DNA of 27,417 nucleotides. Source: SIAJ01 sp036266155 (lineage in GTDB: Bacteria > Planctomycetota > Planctomycetia > Gemmatales > Gemmataceae). The notes beneath the pieces were generated by a model. It did not search any database. It saw only the letters and a program-made list of their open reading frames with translations, and was not told where the DNA came from. The stretch lies in assembly GCA_036266155.1 (NCBI GenBank), contig DATANR010000349.1, positions 1-27,417 of the forward strand, written 5' to 3'. Below, one piece after another: positions 15,371-22,684 of this stretch (within the stretch, counting starts at the first letter, position 1; each line of letters begins with the position of its first letter). The translations under genes and the position numbers were made by a program.

Positions 15371-16774
15371 TCAATCCTCGGTCAGGCCCGGGTAATTGCG
15401 CATGACCAGATGGCTGTTAATCTTCTGGACGAGATCGAGGCAGACGCTCACGACGATGAGCAGGCTCGTGCCGCCATAGAACGTGGCGATCGCCGGTGGG
15501 ACATTCAACTCGGCCGTCACAATGGTGGGAATAATGGCAATCACCGCCAGGAACGCGGCACCGACATAGGTGATCCGCATTAACACTTTTTCCAGATAGT
15601 CCGACGTCGATTTGCCGGGCCGATAGCCGGGGATGAAGCTGCCGTAATCCTTGAGGTTGTTTGCCATGTCCTTTGGATTGAACGTGATGGCGGTCCAGAA
15701 ATAGCAGAAGAAATAAATGAGCGCGATGTAGAGCGTGTTGTAAAGCCAACCGCTGCCGCGCTGCAAATTGTTGCCGACGTCGCCGGCCCAATCGGCGCCC
15801 TGCTTGCCCAATTGTCCAAAAATGAATCCGGGGATGATCAGCAGCGAACTTGCGAAAATCACGGGCATCACGCCGGCCTGATTCACCTTGAGCGGCAAGA
15901 ACTGCCTGGTTCCACCATACACGCGCCGGCCGCGAACGTGTTTTGCCGACTGCGTCGGAATGCGCCGCTGACCTTTGGTGATCGCAATCACCGCGATCAC
16001 GACCGCAACGAACAACACGATCATCAACAAGAATTTTTCAAAGCTGATGTCGCCGGACCCGGAACCGAGCGTGAACAACGATTTCTTGAGGTGCCCATGC
16101 ACCGTCCCGTCGGCATCGGTGGTGGTCTCGAACAGGAGATTCTGCGTCGCGGCGGGGATGCGGCCGATGATGCCGGCCATAATGATCAGCGAGATGCCGT
16201 TGCCGATGCCGTATTCGTCGATCTGTTCGCCGAGCCACATCAGGAACATGGTGCCGACCGTCACCGTGAGGACGGCAGCGAAGCCATAGTAATAGAAGTT
16301 GAATCCGGAATCATACCCCTTGGCCATGATTCCCCAACCGCCCTGATTGTCGGCCTGGATGAGGCCGCGAATCCACATTGTCGCCTGAATCAATGTGATG
16401 GGTATGGTCAAATACCGCGTGTATTCGTTGATCTTTTTCTGTCCGTTGGGTTCCTTCCGCAGTTTTTCCAGGTATGGCGAAAGGCCCGATGCGGCGAGAA
16501 GTTGCAAGATAATCGACGCCGAAATATAGGGCATGATGCCCATGGCGAAGATGCAGGCGTTCGACAGGTTGCCGCCCGAAAACGTCGACACCATGCCGAG
16601 GAGCTGTCCGTAGGCGCCGCTCGACTGCTCGGCGGCCTTCTTGGCCAACTTTTCCTGGTCGACCATGGGCAGCGGGATGCAATAGCCGATTCGATAGACG
16701 ACCAGGAAGAGCAGGGTGATAAGGATCTTCCGCCGGAGTTCCGGGATCTTGAAGATCGTGATGAGCTTCCGCAT
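15371..16774 (-). CDS. secY: Protein translocase subunit SecY
   Basis: Pore of the Sec translocon, ten membrane helices, 467 residues. Landmarks: I-P-E-L-R-R-K-I-L at the start, Y-R-I-G-Y-C-I-P-L-P, the plug/helix-2 region G-G-N-L-S-N-A-C-I-F-A-M-G-I-M-P-Y-I-S-A-S-I, G-I-G-N-G-I-S-L-I-I-M-A-G-I in the middle, and F-I-P-G-Y-R-P-G-K-S-T in a cytoplasmic loop. An extracytoplasmic insertion (T-D-A-D-G-T-V-H-G region) precedes helix 6. ATG 16774 is chosen because GGAGGGG lies upstream; the longer frame to 16837 only translates the heptamer repeat. Confidence 0.97.
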   Translation of the reverse strand: MRKLITIFKIPELRRKILITLLFLVVYRIGYCIPLPMVDQEKLAKKAAEQSSGAYGQLLGMVSTFSGGNLSNACIFAMGIMPYISASIILQLLAASGLSPYLEKLRKEPNGQKKINEYTRYLTIPITLIQATMWIRGLIQADNQGGWGIMAKGYDSGFNFYYYGFAAVLTVTVGTMFLMWLGEQIDEYGIGNGISLIIMAGIIGRIPAATQNLLFETTTDADGTVHGHLKKSLFTLGSGSGDISFEKFLLMIVLFVAVVIAVIAITKGQRRIPTQSAKHVRGRRVYGGTRQFLPLKVNQAGVMPVIFASSLLIIPGFIFGQLGKQGADWAGDVGNNLQRGSGWLYNTLYIALIYFFCYFWTAITFNPKDMANNLKDYGSFIPGYRPGKSTSDYLEKVLMRITYVGAAFLAVIAIIPTIVTAELNVPPAIATFYGGTSLLIVVSVCLDLVQKINSHLVMRNYPGLTED

Positions 16775-16790
16775 CGTCTTCTTCCCCTCC

Positions 16791-16860
16791 GAATGGCCAA
16801 TGACCAATGACCAATGACCCACGAGCGGTCTGGTCACTGGTCATTGGTCATTGGTCATTC
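16791..16860. repeat. Heptamer inverted repeat between rplO and secY
   Basis: Three exact copies of CCAATGA (16797-16817) face GGTCACT plus three copies of GGTCATT (16832-16859). Arms 16791-16819 and 16832-16860 pair at 27 of 29 positions, one of the exceptions being a G-T wobble. The loop is 12 nt. The repeat ends just upstream of the secY ribosome binding site. Confidence 0.93.
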
Positions 16861-16892
16861 CCGTTCGAATCCCTTCGCTACCCCGGCGAATA

Positions 16893-17402
16893 TCACGCCT
16901 GGTCCTTGGAGGGCCGCGGCTTCATCTTGTTGCGCACCGGCTTCTTCGGCGGCGCGATCACTTCCGTTGTGCCGCCCTTGGCCTCGATCTTCTCCTTGGC
17001 CGACTTGGAGAAGTGGTGCGCCTTGATCACGAGTTTCTTGGTGACGTCGCCCTCGCCGAGAATACGGACACCATCGAGCGACTTTTTCGCCAGGCCTTTT
17101 GTCCGTAGCGAATCGACGTTCACTTCCTCGCCGGCGGCGAAGACGGCATCAATGTCGCCAATGTTCACGACGTTGTATTGCTTGGCGAACATCCCGTTCG
17201 TGAAGCCGCGTTTCGGCATGCGGCGGAACAGCGGTGTCTGGCCGCCGACGAAGGTGATGCCGGGCAGCCGGGCGCCGGCGCTGGCGAACTGGCCCTTGCC
17301 ACCGCGGCTCGCCGTCTTGCCGTGTCCGGAGCCGATGCCGCGGCCGACGCGCTTCTTGAGCTTGCGCTTCTGGCAGCCGGCATGTACGTTGGTCAAATCC
17401 AT
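16893..17402 (-). CDS. rplO: 50S ribosomal protein L15
   Basis: 169 residues. It shows the glycine- and lysine-rich L15 N-terminus with K-K-R-V-G-R-G-I-G-S-G-H-G-K-T-A (17-32) and G-F-T-N-G-M-F-A-K-Q-Y-N-V-V-N in the middle. The C-terminal 25 residues form a basic Pro/Lys tail. Its ATG overlaps the rpsE stop by one base (TAATG), which suggests coupled translation and leaves no space for rpmD (L30), normally between these genes. Confidence 0.97.
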   Translation of the reverse strand: MDLTNVHAGCQKRKLKKRVGRGIGSGHGKTASRGGKGQFASAGARLPGITFVGGQTPLFRRMPKRGFTNGMFAKQYNVVNIGDIDAVFAAGEEVNVDSLRTKGLAKKSLDGVRILGEGDVTKKLVIKAHHFSKSAKEKIEAKGGTTEVIAPPKKPVRNKMKPRPSKDQA

Positions 17403-17905
17403 TACAGTTCCACTCCCCGCAGCCGGGCCGTTTCCTCGCGCGTGCGCAGTTGCATCAGGCCGTCGATGGTGGCCTTGACGAGGTTGATCGGGTTCGTGCT
17501 GCCGTGCGTTTTCGTCAGTATGTTCTTGATGCCGCAGGCCGCCAAGACTTCGCGGACGCCGGGGCCAGCTTTCACGCCCGTGCCCGGTCCGGCGGGAACC
17601 AGGATCACGCGGCTGCCGCCAAAGCGACCGACCACACGGTGCGGGATGCTCAGGCCGCGGAGCGACACGCGCTTTTGGCGCTTGACGTTGGCTTCGCCGT
17701 CCTTGAGGGCCTTTTCCACGGCCGGCGGGACTTCCTTGGCCTTGCCATAGCCGTAACCGACGCGGCCATTCTCGTCGCCGACGACGACGAGCGCATTGAA
17801 GCTGAAGCGCCGGCCGCCCTTCACGACGCAGGCGCTCCGGCGGATCTTCACGACGAAGTCCTTGTACTGCCCGTCCATCTGCCCGCGGTCGCGATCTCTT
17901 GCCAT
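17402..17905 (-). CDS. rpsE: 30S ribosomal protein S5
   Basis: 167 residues from ATG 17905, the E. coli length. The frame extends upstream through the inverted repeat at 17924-18007, but the start M-A-R-D-R-D-R-G-Q-M fits S5. The double-stranded RNA-binding domain has V-K-I-R-R-S-A-C-V-V-K-G-G-R-R-F-S-F-N-A-L-V (16-37), followed by G-D-E-N-G-R-V-G-Y-G-Y-G-K-A-K-E-V. S5 contributes to decoding accuracy at the mRNA entry channel. Confidence 0.97.
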   Translation of the reverse strand: MARDRDRGQMDGQYKDFVVKIRRSACVVKGGRRFSFNALVVVGDENGRVGYGYGKAKEVPPAVEKALKDGEANVKRQKRVSLRGLSIPHRVVGRFGGSRVILVPAGPGTGVKAGPGVREVLAACGIKNILTKTHGSTNPINLVKATIDGLMQLRTREETARLRGVEL

Positions 17906-17923
17906 AGCGTCCTCAATTGTCCT

Positions 17924-18007
17924 GGCGAGCGGAGCGGCGTAAGCCGCCCGATGCTGACAACAACTCGATTTCCACATCATCGGGCGGCTTACGCCGCTTC
18001 GCTCGCC
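17924..18007. repeat. Dispersed inverted repeat, copy 2, between rplR and rpsE
   Basis: Arms 17924-17952 and 17979-18007 pair over 29 bases with one G-T wobble; the loop is 26 nt. It abuts the rplR stop codon (18008-18010) directly. The arm sequence is that of the right arm of 6988-7054. No T-run follows in the direction of transcription. Confidence 0.92.
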
Positions 18008-18364
18008 TTAGAACTGCAGCCCGCCTTCGCGAGCCGCGTCGGCCAGGGCCTTCACCCGGCCATGATAGCGATAGTGGCCGCGATCGAAGGCGGCTTGCTT
18101 GATGCCCTTGGCCTTGGCAGCCTCGGCGAGCTTCTTGCCGACCTCGCCCGCCGCCTTCACGTTGCCGCCGTACTTGCCGTTCTTGCCGGCCGTGCTCGCC
18201 GCTGCTAGCGTCGCGCCGGTCATATCGTCGATGAGCTGTGCGTAAATGTGCTTCGACGAACGGAACACGCTGAGGCGCGGCCGGTCCGAAGTGCCTTGCA
18301 CTTTGTTGCGGACCCGGCCGCTGCGGCGCGCCTGGCGACGGTGTTTGAGTTTTTGTGCGTCCAT
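18008..18364 (-). CDS. rplR: 50S ribosomal protein L18
   Basis: 118 residues, a normal length for this 5S rRNA-binding protein. Features: R-R-S-G-R-V-R-N-K-V near the N-terminus, R-P-R-L-S-V-F-R-S-S-K-H-I-Y-A-Q-L-I-D-D (28-47), and the closing F-D-R-G-H-Y-R-Y-H-G-R-V-K-A-L-A-D-A-A-R-E-G-G (split by description, about 93-115). The order rplF-rplR-rpsE is standard for the spc operon. Confidence 0.97.
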   Translation of the reverse strand: MDAQKLKHRRQARRSGRVRNKVQGTSDRPRLSVFRSSKHIYAQLIDDMTGATLAAASTAGKNGKYGGNVKAAGEVGKKLAEAAKAKGIKQAAFDRGHYRYHGRVKALADAAREGGLQF

Positions 18365-18392
18365 TGTTTCTCTTCGTTACGCCGCAAGGAGG

Positions 18393-18950
18393 TTAGCCAC
18401 CACTCGCGAACGACTTGCCTTCCTTCCGCCGCACGACTTCGTTCTCATAACGGATGCCCTTGCCCTTGTAAGGCTCCGGCTTCCGCGACGCACGAATCTC
18501 CGCGGCGAACTGGCCCACCTTCTGCTTGTCCGCCCCCTTCACCGAAATCTGCGTGCCTTCCTTGTCAAGCACGGCGACCGTCACACCCTCGGGGGGCTCG
18601 AGCTTGATCTGGTTCGCGAAACCGACCGACAGCACGATGGCCTTGCCGTCCATGCGGGCCTGGTAACCGAGCCCTTCGATCTTTAGCTTCTTCTCGAAGC
18701 CGGCCGACACGCCGACGACCATGTTGTTGATCAACGATCGCGTCAACCCGTGTAACGCCCGGTTCTGCCGCTCGTCGTCGGGCCGTGCGACCGTGATCGC
18801 TTTGGCGGCCGCGTCGAACTTGACCACCATGTTCGGGTGATAGGTCAGGTCGAGCTTCGTCTTTTTGCCTTCGACCACGATCTTGCCATTGGCGACCGTC
18901 ACCTTGACGTCGCCCGGCACCGTGATCGGCTGTTTACCCACGCGGGACAT
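18393..18950 (-). CDS. rplF: 50S ribosomal protein L6
   Basis: 185 residues from ATG 18950; AGGTG lies about seven bases upstream and the earlier in-frame start has no support. It begins M-S-R-V-G-K-Q-P-I-T-V-P and contains two repeated L6 domains. The C-terminal signature is R-A-S-R-K-P-E-P-Y-K-G-K-G-I-R-Y near residue 150-165. L6 binds the sarcin-ricin region of 23S rRNA. Confidence 0.97.
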   Translation of the reverse strand: MSRVGKQPITVPGDVKVTVANGKIVVEGKKTKLDLTYHPNMVVKFDAAAKAITVARPDDERQNRALHGLTRSLINNMVVGVSAGFEKKLKIEGLGYQARMDGKAIVLSVGFANQIKLEPPEGVTVAVLDKEGTQISVKGADKQKVGQFAAEIRASRKPEPYKGKGIRYENEVVRRKEGKSFASGG

Positions 18951-19006
18951 GGACACACCTGTTGAGTTTCGCTCCGCTACGCCGCAAGCGGCGACGGATG
19001 GGGGAC

Positions 19007-19438
19007 TCACCAAACGAGACAGAGAACCTCGCCGCCGACGCCTTCCTTGCGGGCCTTACGATCACTCATCACGCCTTTCGAGGTGCTCAGAATCGCGATG
19101 CCGAGACCGTCGAGGACCTTCTTGATTTCCTTCGCGCCCTGGTAGTACCGGCGACCCGGCCGGCTCGACCGCTTGATCACGCGAATGACCTTCTCGCCTT
19201 CCGCGCCGTACTTCAAATAGACGCGCAACACGCTTCCAGGCTCGCCGGCTTTGAGGCCGTCCTTGAACTCGGTCCCTTCGTACTTACCGATGTGGAAGTC
19301 GAGGATGAACCCCTCGTCCTTCAACACCTGCGCAATGTTGGCCTTGAGCTTGGTGGCCTTCATTTCGGCGGCCGGCCGCTCGATCGAATTCGCATTGCGA
19401 ATCCGCGTCAGCATGTCGGCGATCGGGTCGGTCATCAT
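19007..19438 (-). CDS. rpsH: 30S ribosomal protein S8
   Basis: 143 residues from ATG 19438, or 142 from the adjacent ATG at 19435. The beginning M-T-D-P-I-A-D-M-L-T-R-I-R-N-A is diagnostic. S8 binds helix 21 of 16S rRNA. The C-terminal signature appears as I-L-S-T-S-K-G-V-M-S-D-R-K-A-R followed by G-G-E-V-L-C-L-V-W. The frame continues upstream to 19528 only because the heptamer repeat at 19445-19521 has no stop in this frame. The repeat ends six bases from the ATG, so the ribosome-binding region is partly in the hairpin. Confidence 0.96.
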   Translation of the reverse strand: MMTDPIADMLTRIRNANSIERPAAEMKATKLKANIAQVLKDEGFILDFHIGKYEGTEFKDGLKAGEPGSVLRVYLKYGAEGEKVIRVIKRSSRPGRRYYQGAKEIKKVLDGLGIAILSTSKGVMSDRKARKEGVGGEVLCLVW

Positions 19439-19444
19439 GAGAGC

Positions 19445-19521
19445 AGTTCCAAGTTCCAAGTTCCAAGTTTCAAGTTCAACCAGGTCCTGTTCCCAACTTG
19501 GAACTTGGAACTTGGAACTTG
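19445..19521. repeat. Heptamer inverted repeat between rpsN and rpsH
   Basis: Left: AGTTCCA three times, then AGTTTCA and AGTTCAA (19445-19479). Right: CAACTTG, then GAACTTG three times (19494-19521). The 7-nt register holds from end to end. The arms pair almost throughout. No T-run follows. Confidence 0.93.
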
Positions 19522-19532
19522 AAACCAATGTC

Positions 19533-19793
19533 CTACCACGAAGCCTTCCGGACGCCCGGGATCATCCCGTCGGACGCCAGGTTGCGGAAACAAATGCGGC
19601 AGATGCCGAACTTCCGATACACGGCCCGCGGACGGCCGCAGATCTTGCATCGCGAACGCACGTGTGCCAATTCGCCGGGCGCCATCACCTTGGCCTTGTC
19701 ACGCTGAGCCTCGGGCTTGCGCATCTCGACCTTGTGGGCCTCGATCTTTTTCAATTGCCGCTTGTACTGGGCGGCTTTGGCGGTCGTTGACAT
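19533..19793 (-). CDS. rpsN: 30S ribosomal protein S14, zinc-binding form
   Basis: 86 residues from ATG 19793. The zinc ribbon is complete with C49, C52, C65 and C68 in C-K-I-C-G-R-P and C-R-I-C-F-R-N-L-A. The length lies between the usual 61-residue zinc form and the 89-101-residue zinc-free form because the Cys-containing protein keeps a long N-terminal helix. The family ending K-A-S-W is present. The in-frame extension to 19856 overlaps rplE and is rejected. Confidence 0.96.
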   Translation of the reverse strand: MSTTAKAAQYKRQLKKIEAHKVEMRKPEAQRDKAKVMAPGELAHVRSRCKICGRPRAVYRKFGICRICFRNLASDGMIPGVRKASW

Positions 19794-19830
19794 TCGCTGG
19801 ACTCTCGGTAACCGGCTAGCCGGGGATAGA

Positions 19831-20373
19831 TCAACTCTCGCGGAACGGCATCCCAAACAGTTTCAGCATTTCGCGGGCTTCGTCGTCGTTGCGCGTCGAC
19901 GTGACAATCGTGATATCCATGCCCTGCGTGAAGTTCACCTTGTCGGCGTCGATTTCGGGGAAAATCAACTGCTCGGACACGCCCATCGAATAGTTGCCGT
20001 TGCCATCGAAGCTCTTCGGATTGATGCCGCGGAAGTCGCGGATTCGGGGCAGGGCCACGTTGATGAGCCGATCGAGGAATTCGTACATCCGCTTGCCACG
20101 GAGCGTCACGCGGCAGCCGATCTCCTGGTTTTCGCGGAGACGGAAGCCGCTGACCGCAACCCGCGACTTGGTGATCTGGCATTTCTGGCCGGCGATCTGC
20201 GTCAGATGCTCGGCCGCTTGTTCCATCCGGTTCTTGTCCTGGATGGCCTTGCCGACGCCCATGTTCAGGACGATCTTTTGAATCCGCGGCAGCGCGAGGA
20301 CGTTCTTGCGGTTGAGCTTGGTGCCCAATGCCGGGACGATGTCCTTCTTGTACTTGTCGAGCAGCCGAGCCAT
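19831..20373 (-). CDS. rplE: 50S ribosomal protein L5
   Basis: 180 residues, the standard length of this 5S rRNA-binding protein. Landmarks: P-R-I-Q-K-I-V-L-N-M-G-V-G-K-A (29-43) and F-L-D-R-L-I-N-V-A-L-P-R-I-R-D-F-R-G (about 99-116). In most bacteria rplX (L24) lies directly upstream. Here only 68 bases separate rplE from rplN. Confidence 0.97.
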   Translation of the reverse strand: MARLLDKYKKDIVPALGTKLNRKNVLALPRIQKIVLNMGVGKAIQDKNRMEQAAEHLTQIAGQKCQITKSRVAVSGFRLRENQEIGCRVTLRGKRMYEFLDRLINVALPRIRDFRGINPKSFDGNGNYSMGVSEQLIFPEIDADKVNFTQGMDITIVTSTRNDDEAREMLKLFGMPFRES

Positions 20374-20441
20374 GGCAGTCCTTCCCGTCTTCGAGCCCCG
20401 ATTGCCGACCGGGGTCTCTCAGGGTATGTGAACGCAAACCG

Positions 20442-20807
20442 TCAAACGACTTCAGCCGCGAGGCTGATGATCTTGTTAAACTTCTCACGCAGCTCGCGGG
20501 CGACGGCGCCGAACATGCGCGTGCCACGCGGGTTCAATTCGTTGTCGAGCAACACGACAGCGTTCCGGTCGAACCGGACGTAAGTGCCATCGTCGCGGCG
20601 GGCGGCCTTCTTGGTGCGGACCACCACGGCCTTGACCACGTCGCCAGGCTTCACGTCGCCGCCCGGAATGGCCTTCTTGACCGAAGCGACGATCACGTCG
20701 CCCAGTCCCGCGTAACGTCGCCGGGAGCCGCCGAGCACCTTAATGCACATGCACTCTTTGGCGCCCGTGTTGTCGGCCACGTCAACGTATGTATACATCT
20801 GGATCAT
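20442..20807 (-). CDS. rplN: 50S ribosomal protein L14
   Basis: 121 residues. It begins M-I-Q-M-Y-T-Y-V-D-V-A-D-N-T-G-A-K and contains the L14 signature region G-D-V-V-K-A-V-V-V-R-T-K (55-66), with F-D-R-N-A-V-V-L-L-D in the middle. L14 sits at the subunit interface. It is a complete copy and not fused to the missing L24. Confidence 0.97.
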   Translation of the reverse strand: MIQMYTYVDVADNTGAKECMCIKVLGGSRRRYAGLGDVIVASVKKAIPGGDVKPGDVVKAVVVRTKKAARRDDGTYVRFDRNAVVLLDNELNPRGTRMFGAVARELREKFNKIISLAAEVV

Positions 20808-20843
20808 GATCTACCGTCCCCGGCCATGCCGGAGTGTGGGAAC

Positions 20844-21155
20844 TCAGGCGGTCGGCGTCTCGGCGACCTGCACCTTCACCGGGGCCTTGGCGATGATTCG
20901 CAGTAGCCGCCAGCATTTCAGCTTGGACATCGGCCGCGTTTCCATGATCTCGACCGTGTCCCCGACGTGCGTCTCGTTCTTCTCGTCGTGAACGTAGCAA
21001 ATCGTCCGCTTTTTCACGTACTTGCCGTAACGCGCGTGCTTGACCAGACGTTCGACGTCGACGCGCCGGGTCTTGGTCGTCTTGTCGCGCGTCACGATGC
21101 CGACGAGAGTTCGCCGCTGATTCCGATCGTCGGCGCCGGTGGTTGCATCAGCCAT
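20844..21155 (-). CDS. rpsQ: 30S ribosomal protein S17
   Basis: 103 residues, about 15-20 more than usual because of N-terminal and C-terminal extensions. The OB-fold core runs from L-V-G-I-V-T-R-D-K-T-T-K-T to G-D-T-V-E-I-M-E-T-R-P-M-S-K-L-K, the last part being the family signature. The ATG overlaps the end of rpmC by eight bases, a sign of coupled translation. Confidence 0.97.
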   Translation of the reverse strand: MADATTGADDRNQRRTLVGIVTRDKTTKTRRVDVERLVKHARYGKYVKKRTICYVHDEKNETHVGDTVEIMETRPMSKLKCWRLLRIIAKAPVKVQVAETPTA

Positions 21156-21384
21156 TGGTGGCGACCTTCGCTTCCTTCGGTTGCTTTTCCAGTTCGCGCG
21201 CGCGCTGCACGGTCTTGATCCGAGCGATGTCGCGGCGCGCCTTGCGGATCTCGCTTGGCGTTTCCAGCCGGTCCGTCGCGGACTGGAACCGAAGCTGGAA
21301 CAGGTTCTTTTCGATATCGCGCAGCACGAGGTTGAGCTGCTCTTCGCTCATTCCTCGGTACTCGGCGGCTTTCGGGGCCTTCAT
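21148..21384 (-). CDS. rpmC: 50S ribosomal protein L29
   Basis: 78 residues. A two-helix protein near the tunnel exit where signal recognition particle and trigger factor dock. The pattern E-L/Y-R-G-M-S-E-E-Q-L-N-L-V-L-R-D, then N-L-F-Q-L-R-F-Q-S-A and I-R-K-A-R-R-D-I-A-R-I-K-T-V is typical. It has a short charged C-terminal extension. It overlaps rpsQ by eight bases. Confidence 0.96.
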   Translation of the reverse strand: MKAPKAAEYRGMSEEQLNLVLRDIEKNLFQLRFQSATDRLETPSEIRKARRDIARIKTVQRARELEKQPKEAKVATNG

Positions 21385-21393
21385 CGCTTTACT

Positions 21394-21477
21394 CCAGAGA
21401 TCAGAGGCCAGAAGTCAGAGGTCAAAAATACCTCTGGCGATGCTGACCTCTGACTTCTGACCTCTGACTTCTGAACT
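21394..21477. repeat. Heptamer inverted repeat between rplP and rpmC
   Basis: Twelve successive 7-nt steps can be laid from 21394: CCAGAGA, TCAGAGG, CCAGAAG, TCAGAGG on the left, and CTGACCT and CTGACTT alternating twice on the right. Arms 21401-21424 and 21444-21467 pair at 23 of 24 positions around a 19-nt loop. The last unit overlaps the rplP stop codon. Confidence 0.93.
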
Positions 21478-21892
21478 ATGTCGTCTGCCGCTTCACGAAG
21501 CGGCACTTGAACGGCATCTTGTACGACACGCGCGCCAAACAATCTTTGGCGGCTGCTTCCGGCAACCCGCCGATTTCGAACAGCACCATGCCCGGCTTAA
21601 TGACGGCGGCCCAAAACTCCGGCTCACCCTTACCCTTGCCCATTCGCGTTTCGGCCGGAATCGACGTCACCGACTTGTGCGGAAAGACCCGGATGTAAAG
21701 CCGGCCTTCACCACGCAAGAACTGGGCAACCGTCACGCGGCCGGCTTCCAGGGCCTCGGCCGACAGCCACCCGCCCTCAAGCGATTGCAGGCCGAATTCG
21801 CCAAAGCTCACGGTGTTGCCGCGGCACGCGTTGCCGCGCACACGGCCACGCTGCGTCTTGCGAAACTTCACCCGTTTGGGCATCTGCGGCAT
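21476..21892 (-). CDS. rplP: 50S ribosomal protein L16
   Basis: 138 residues from ATG 21892, preceded by GAGGTGG; an in-frame GTG at 21901 overlaps that ribosome-binding site and is rejected. It contains P-K-R-V-K-F-R-K-T-Q-R-G-R, then R-V-F-P-H-K-S-V-T and the signature R-M-G-K-G-K-G-E-P-E-F-W-A-A-V. L16 helps to place A-site tRNA. Confidence 0.97.
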   Translation of the reverse strand: MPQMPKRVKFRKTQRGRVRGNACRGNTVSFGEFGLQSLEGGWLSAEALEAGRVTVAQFLRGEGRLYIRVFPHKSVTSIPAETRMGKGKGEPEFWAAVIKPGMVLFEIGGLPEAAAKDCLARVSYKMPFKCRFVKRQTT

Positions 21893-21940
21893 GATCGCCA
21901 CCTCGTTAAACGTAAACCCGGATGCTCCGGTCTAGCCGCG

Positions 21941-22669
21941 TTACCCTTGGCCGCCGCCGCCTTGTTCGCCATCACGCCGCGGACCACGCCGACGTCGCCG
22001 GGCCGGCGCCGGGGCTTGCGAGTCCGTAGTCTCCTCGGACAAGTAATCCCCGTTGTTCACCCACACCTTGATGCCGATGTTCCCCTGCGCCGTGCTCGCT
22101 TCGGTGAATCCGTAGTCCACTTTCGCACGCAACGTCGACAGCGGAATGCTGCCCTGCATCGACTTCTCGCAGCGGGCCATTTCCGAACCGCCGAGCCGAC
22201 CGGAGAGCTGCAGCTTGATCCCCTTGGCGCCGGCATCCATGCACTTTTCCATCGCCTGCTTCATCGTGCGGCGGAAACTCGCCCGCTTCTCGAGCTGCTC
22301 GGCGATTTCCTGGGCGACGATCTGCGGGTCGGTCTCGGGCCGGCCGACTTCGATCGTCTTGACCTCGATGACGCGCCGCGTCAGGTTCTGCAGCAACTCC
22401 GTCAGCTTGTCGATGTCCGCGCCCTTCTTGCCGATGATGACGCCGATCTTCGCCGACGCGATGGTGACGATCACCTTTTCGCGCGTCCGATCAATGCGGA
22501 TCTTCGAAATCTGCGGGCGCTTCTTCTTGAGCAACCGCAGCACGAACGACCGGATCTTGTGGTCCTCGACCAACAGATCGCTGAAGTCGTTCTTGTTGGC
22601 GTACCACTGACTCGCCCAGCCGATCATGATTCCGGTACGGAACCCGGTCGGCCGAATCTTCTGACCCAT
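21941..22669 (-). CDS. rpsC: 30S ribosomal protein S3
   Basis: 242 residues. It begins M-G-Q-K-I-R-P-T-G-F-R. The KH domain with its GxxG loop is G80-K-K-G83 in I-G-V-I-I-G-K-K-G-A-D-I. The C-terminal S3 domain has the signature L-S-G-R-L-G-G-S-E-M-A-R and D-Y-G-F-T-E-A-S-T-A-Q-G-N-I-G. The last 30 residues form an Arg-then-Gly tail. S3 lines the mRNA entry and has unwinding activity together with S4 and S5. Confidence 0.97.
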   Translation of the reverse strand: MGQKIRPTGFRTGIMIGWASQWYANKNDFSDLLVEDHKIRSFVLRLLKKKRPQISKIRIDRTREKVIVTIASAKIGVIIGKKGADIDKLTELLQNLTRRVIEVKTIEVGRPETDPQIVAQEIAEQLEKRASFRRTMKQAMEKCMDAGAKGIKLQLSGRLGGSEMARCEKSMQGSIPLSTLRAKVDYGFTEASTAQGNIGIKVWVNNGDYLSEETTDSQAPAPARRRRRGPRRDGEQGGGGQG

Positions 22670-22684
22670 TTGCCGTTCTCCAGG

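Noticed and set aside
16775..16837. 21-codon upstream extension of secY
   Set aside because: It only translates the heptamer repeat (G-H-W-S-L-V-I-G-H); the GGAGGGG before ATG 16774 decides for the shorter protein.
19439..19528. 30-codon upstream extension of rpsH
   Set aside because: It reads through the AGTTCCA/GAACTTG repeat; S8 proteins begin with M-T-D-P-I-A-D-M.
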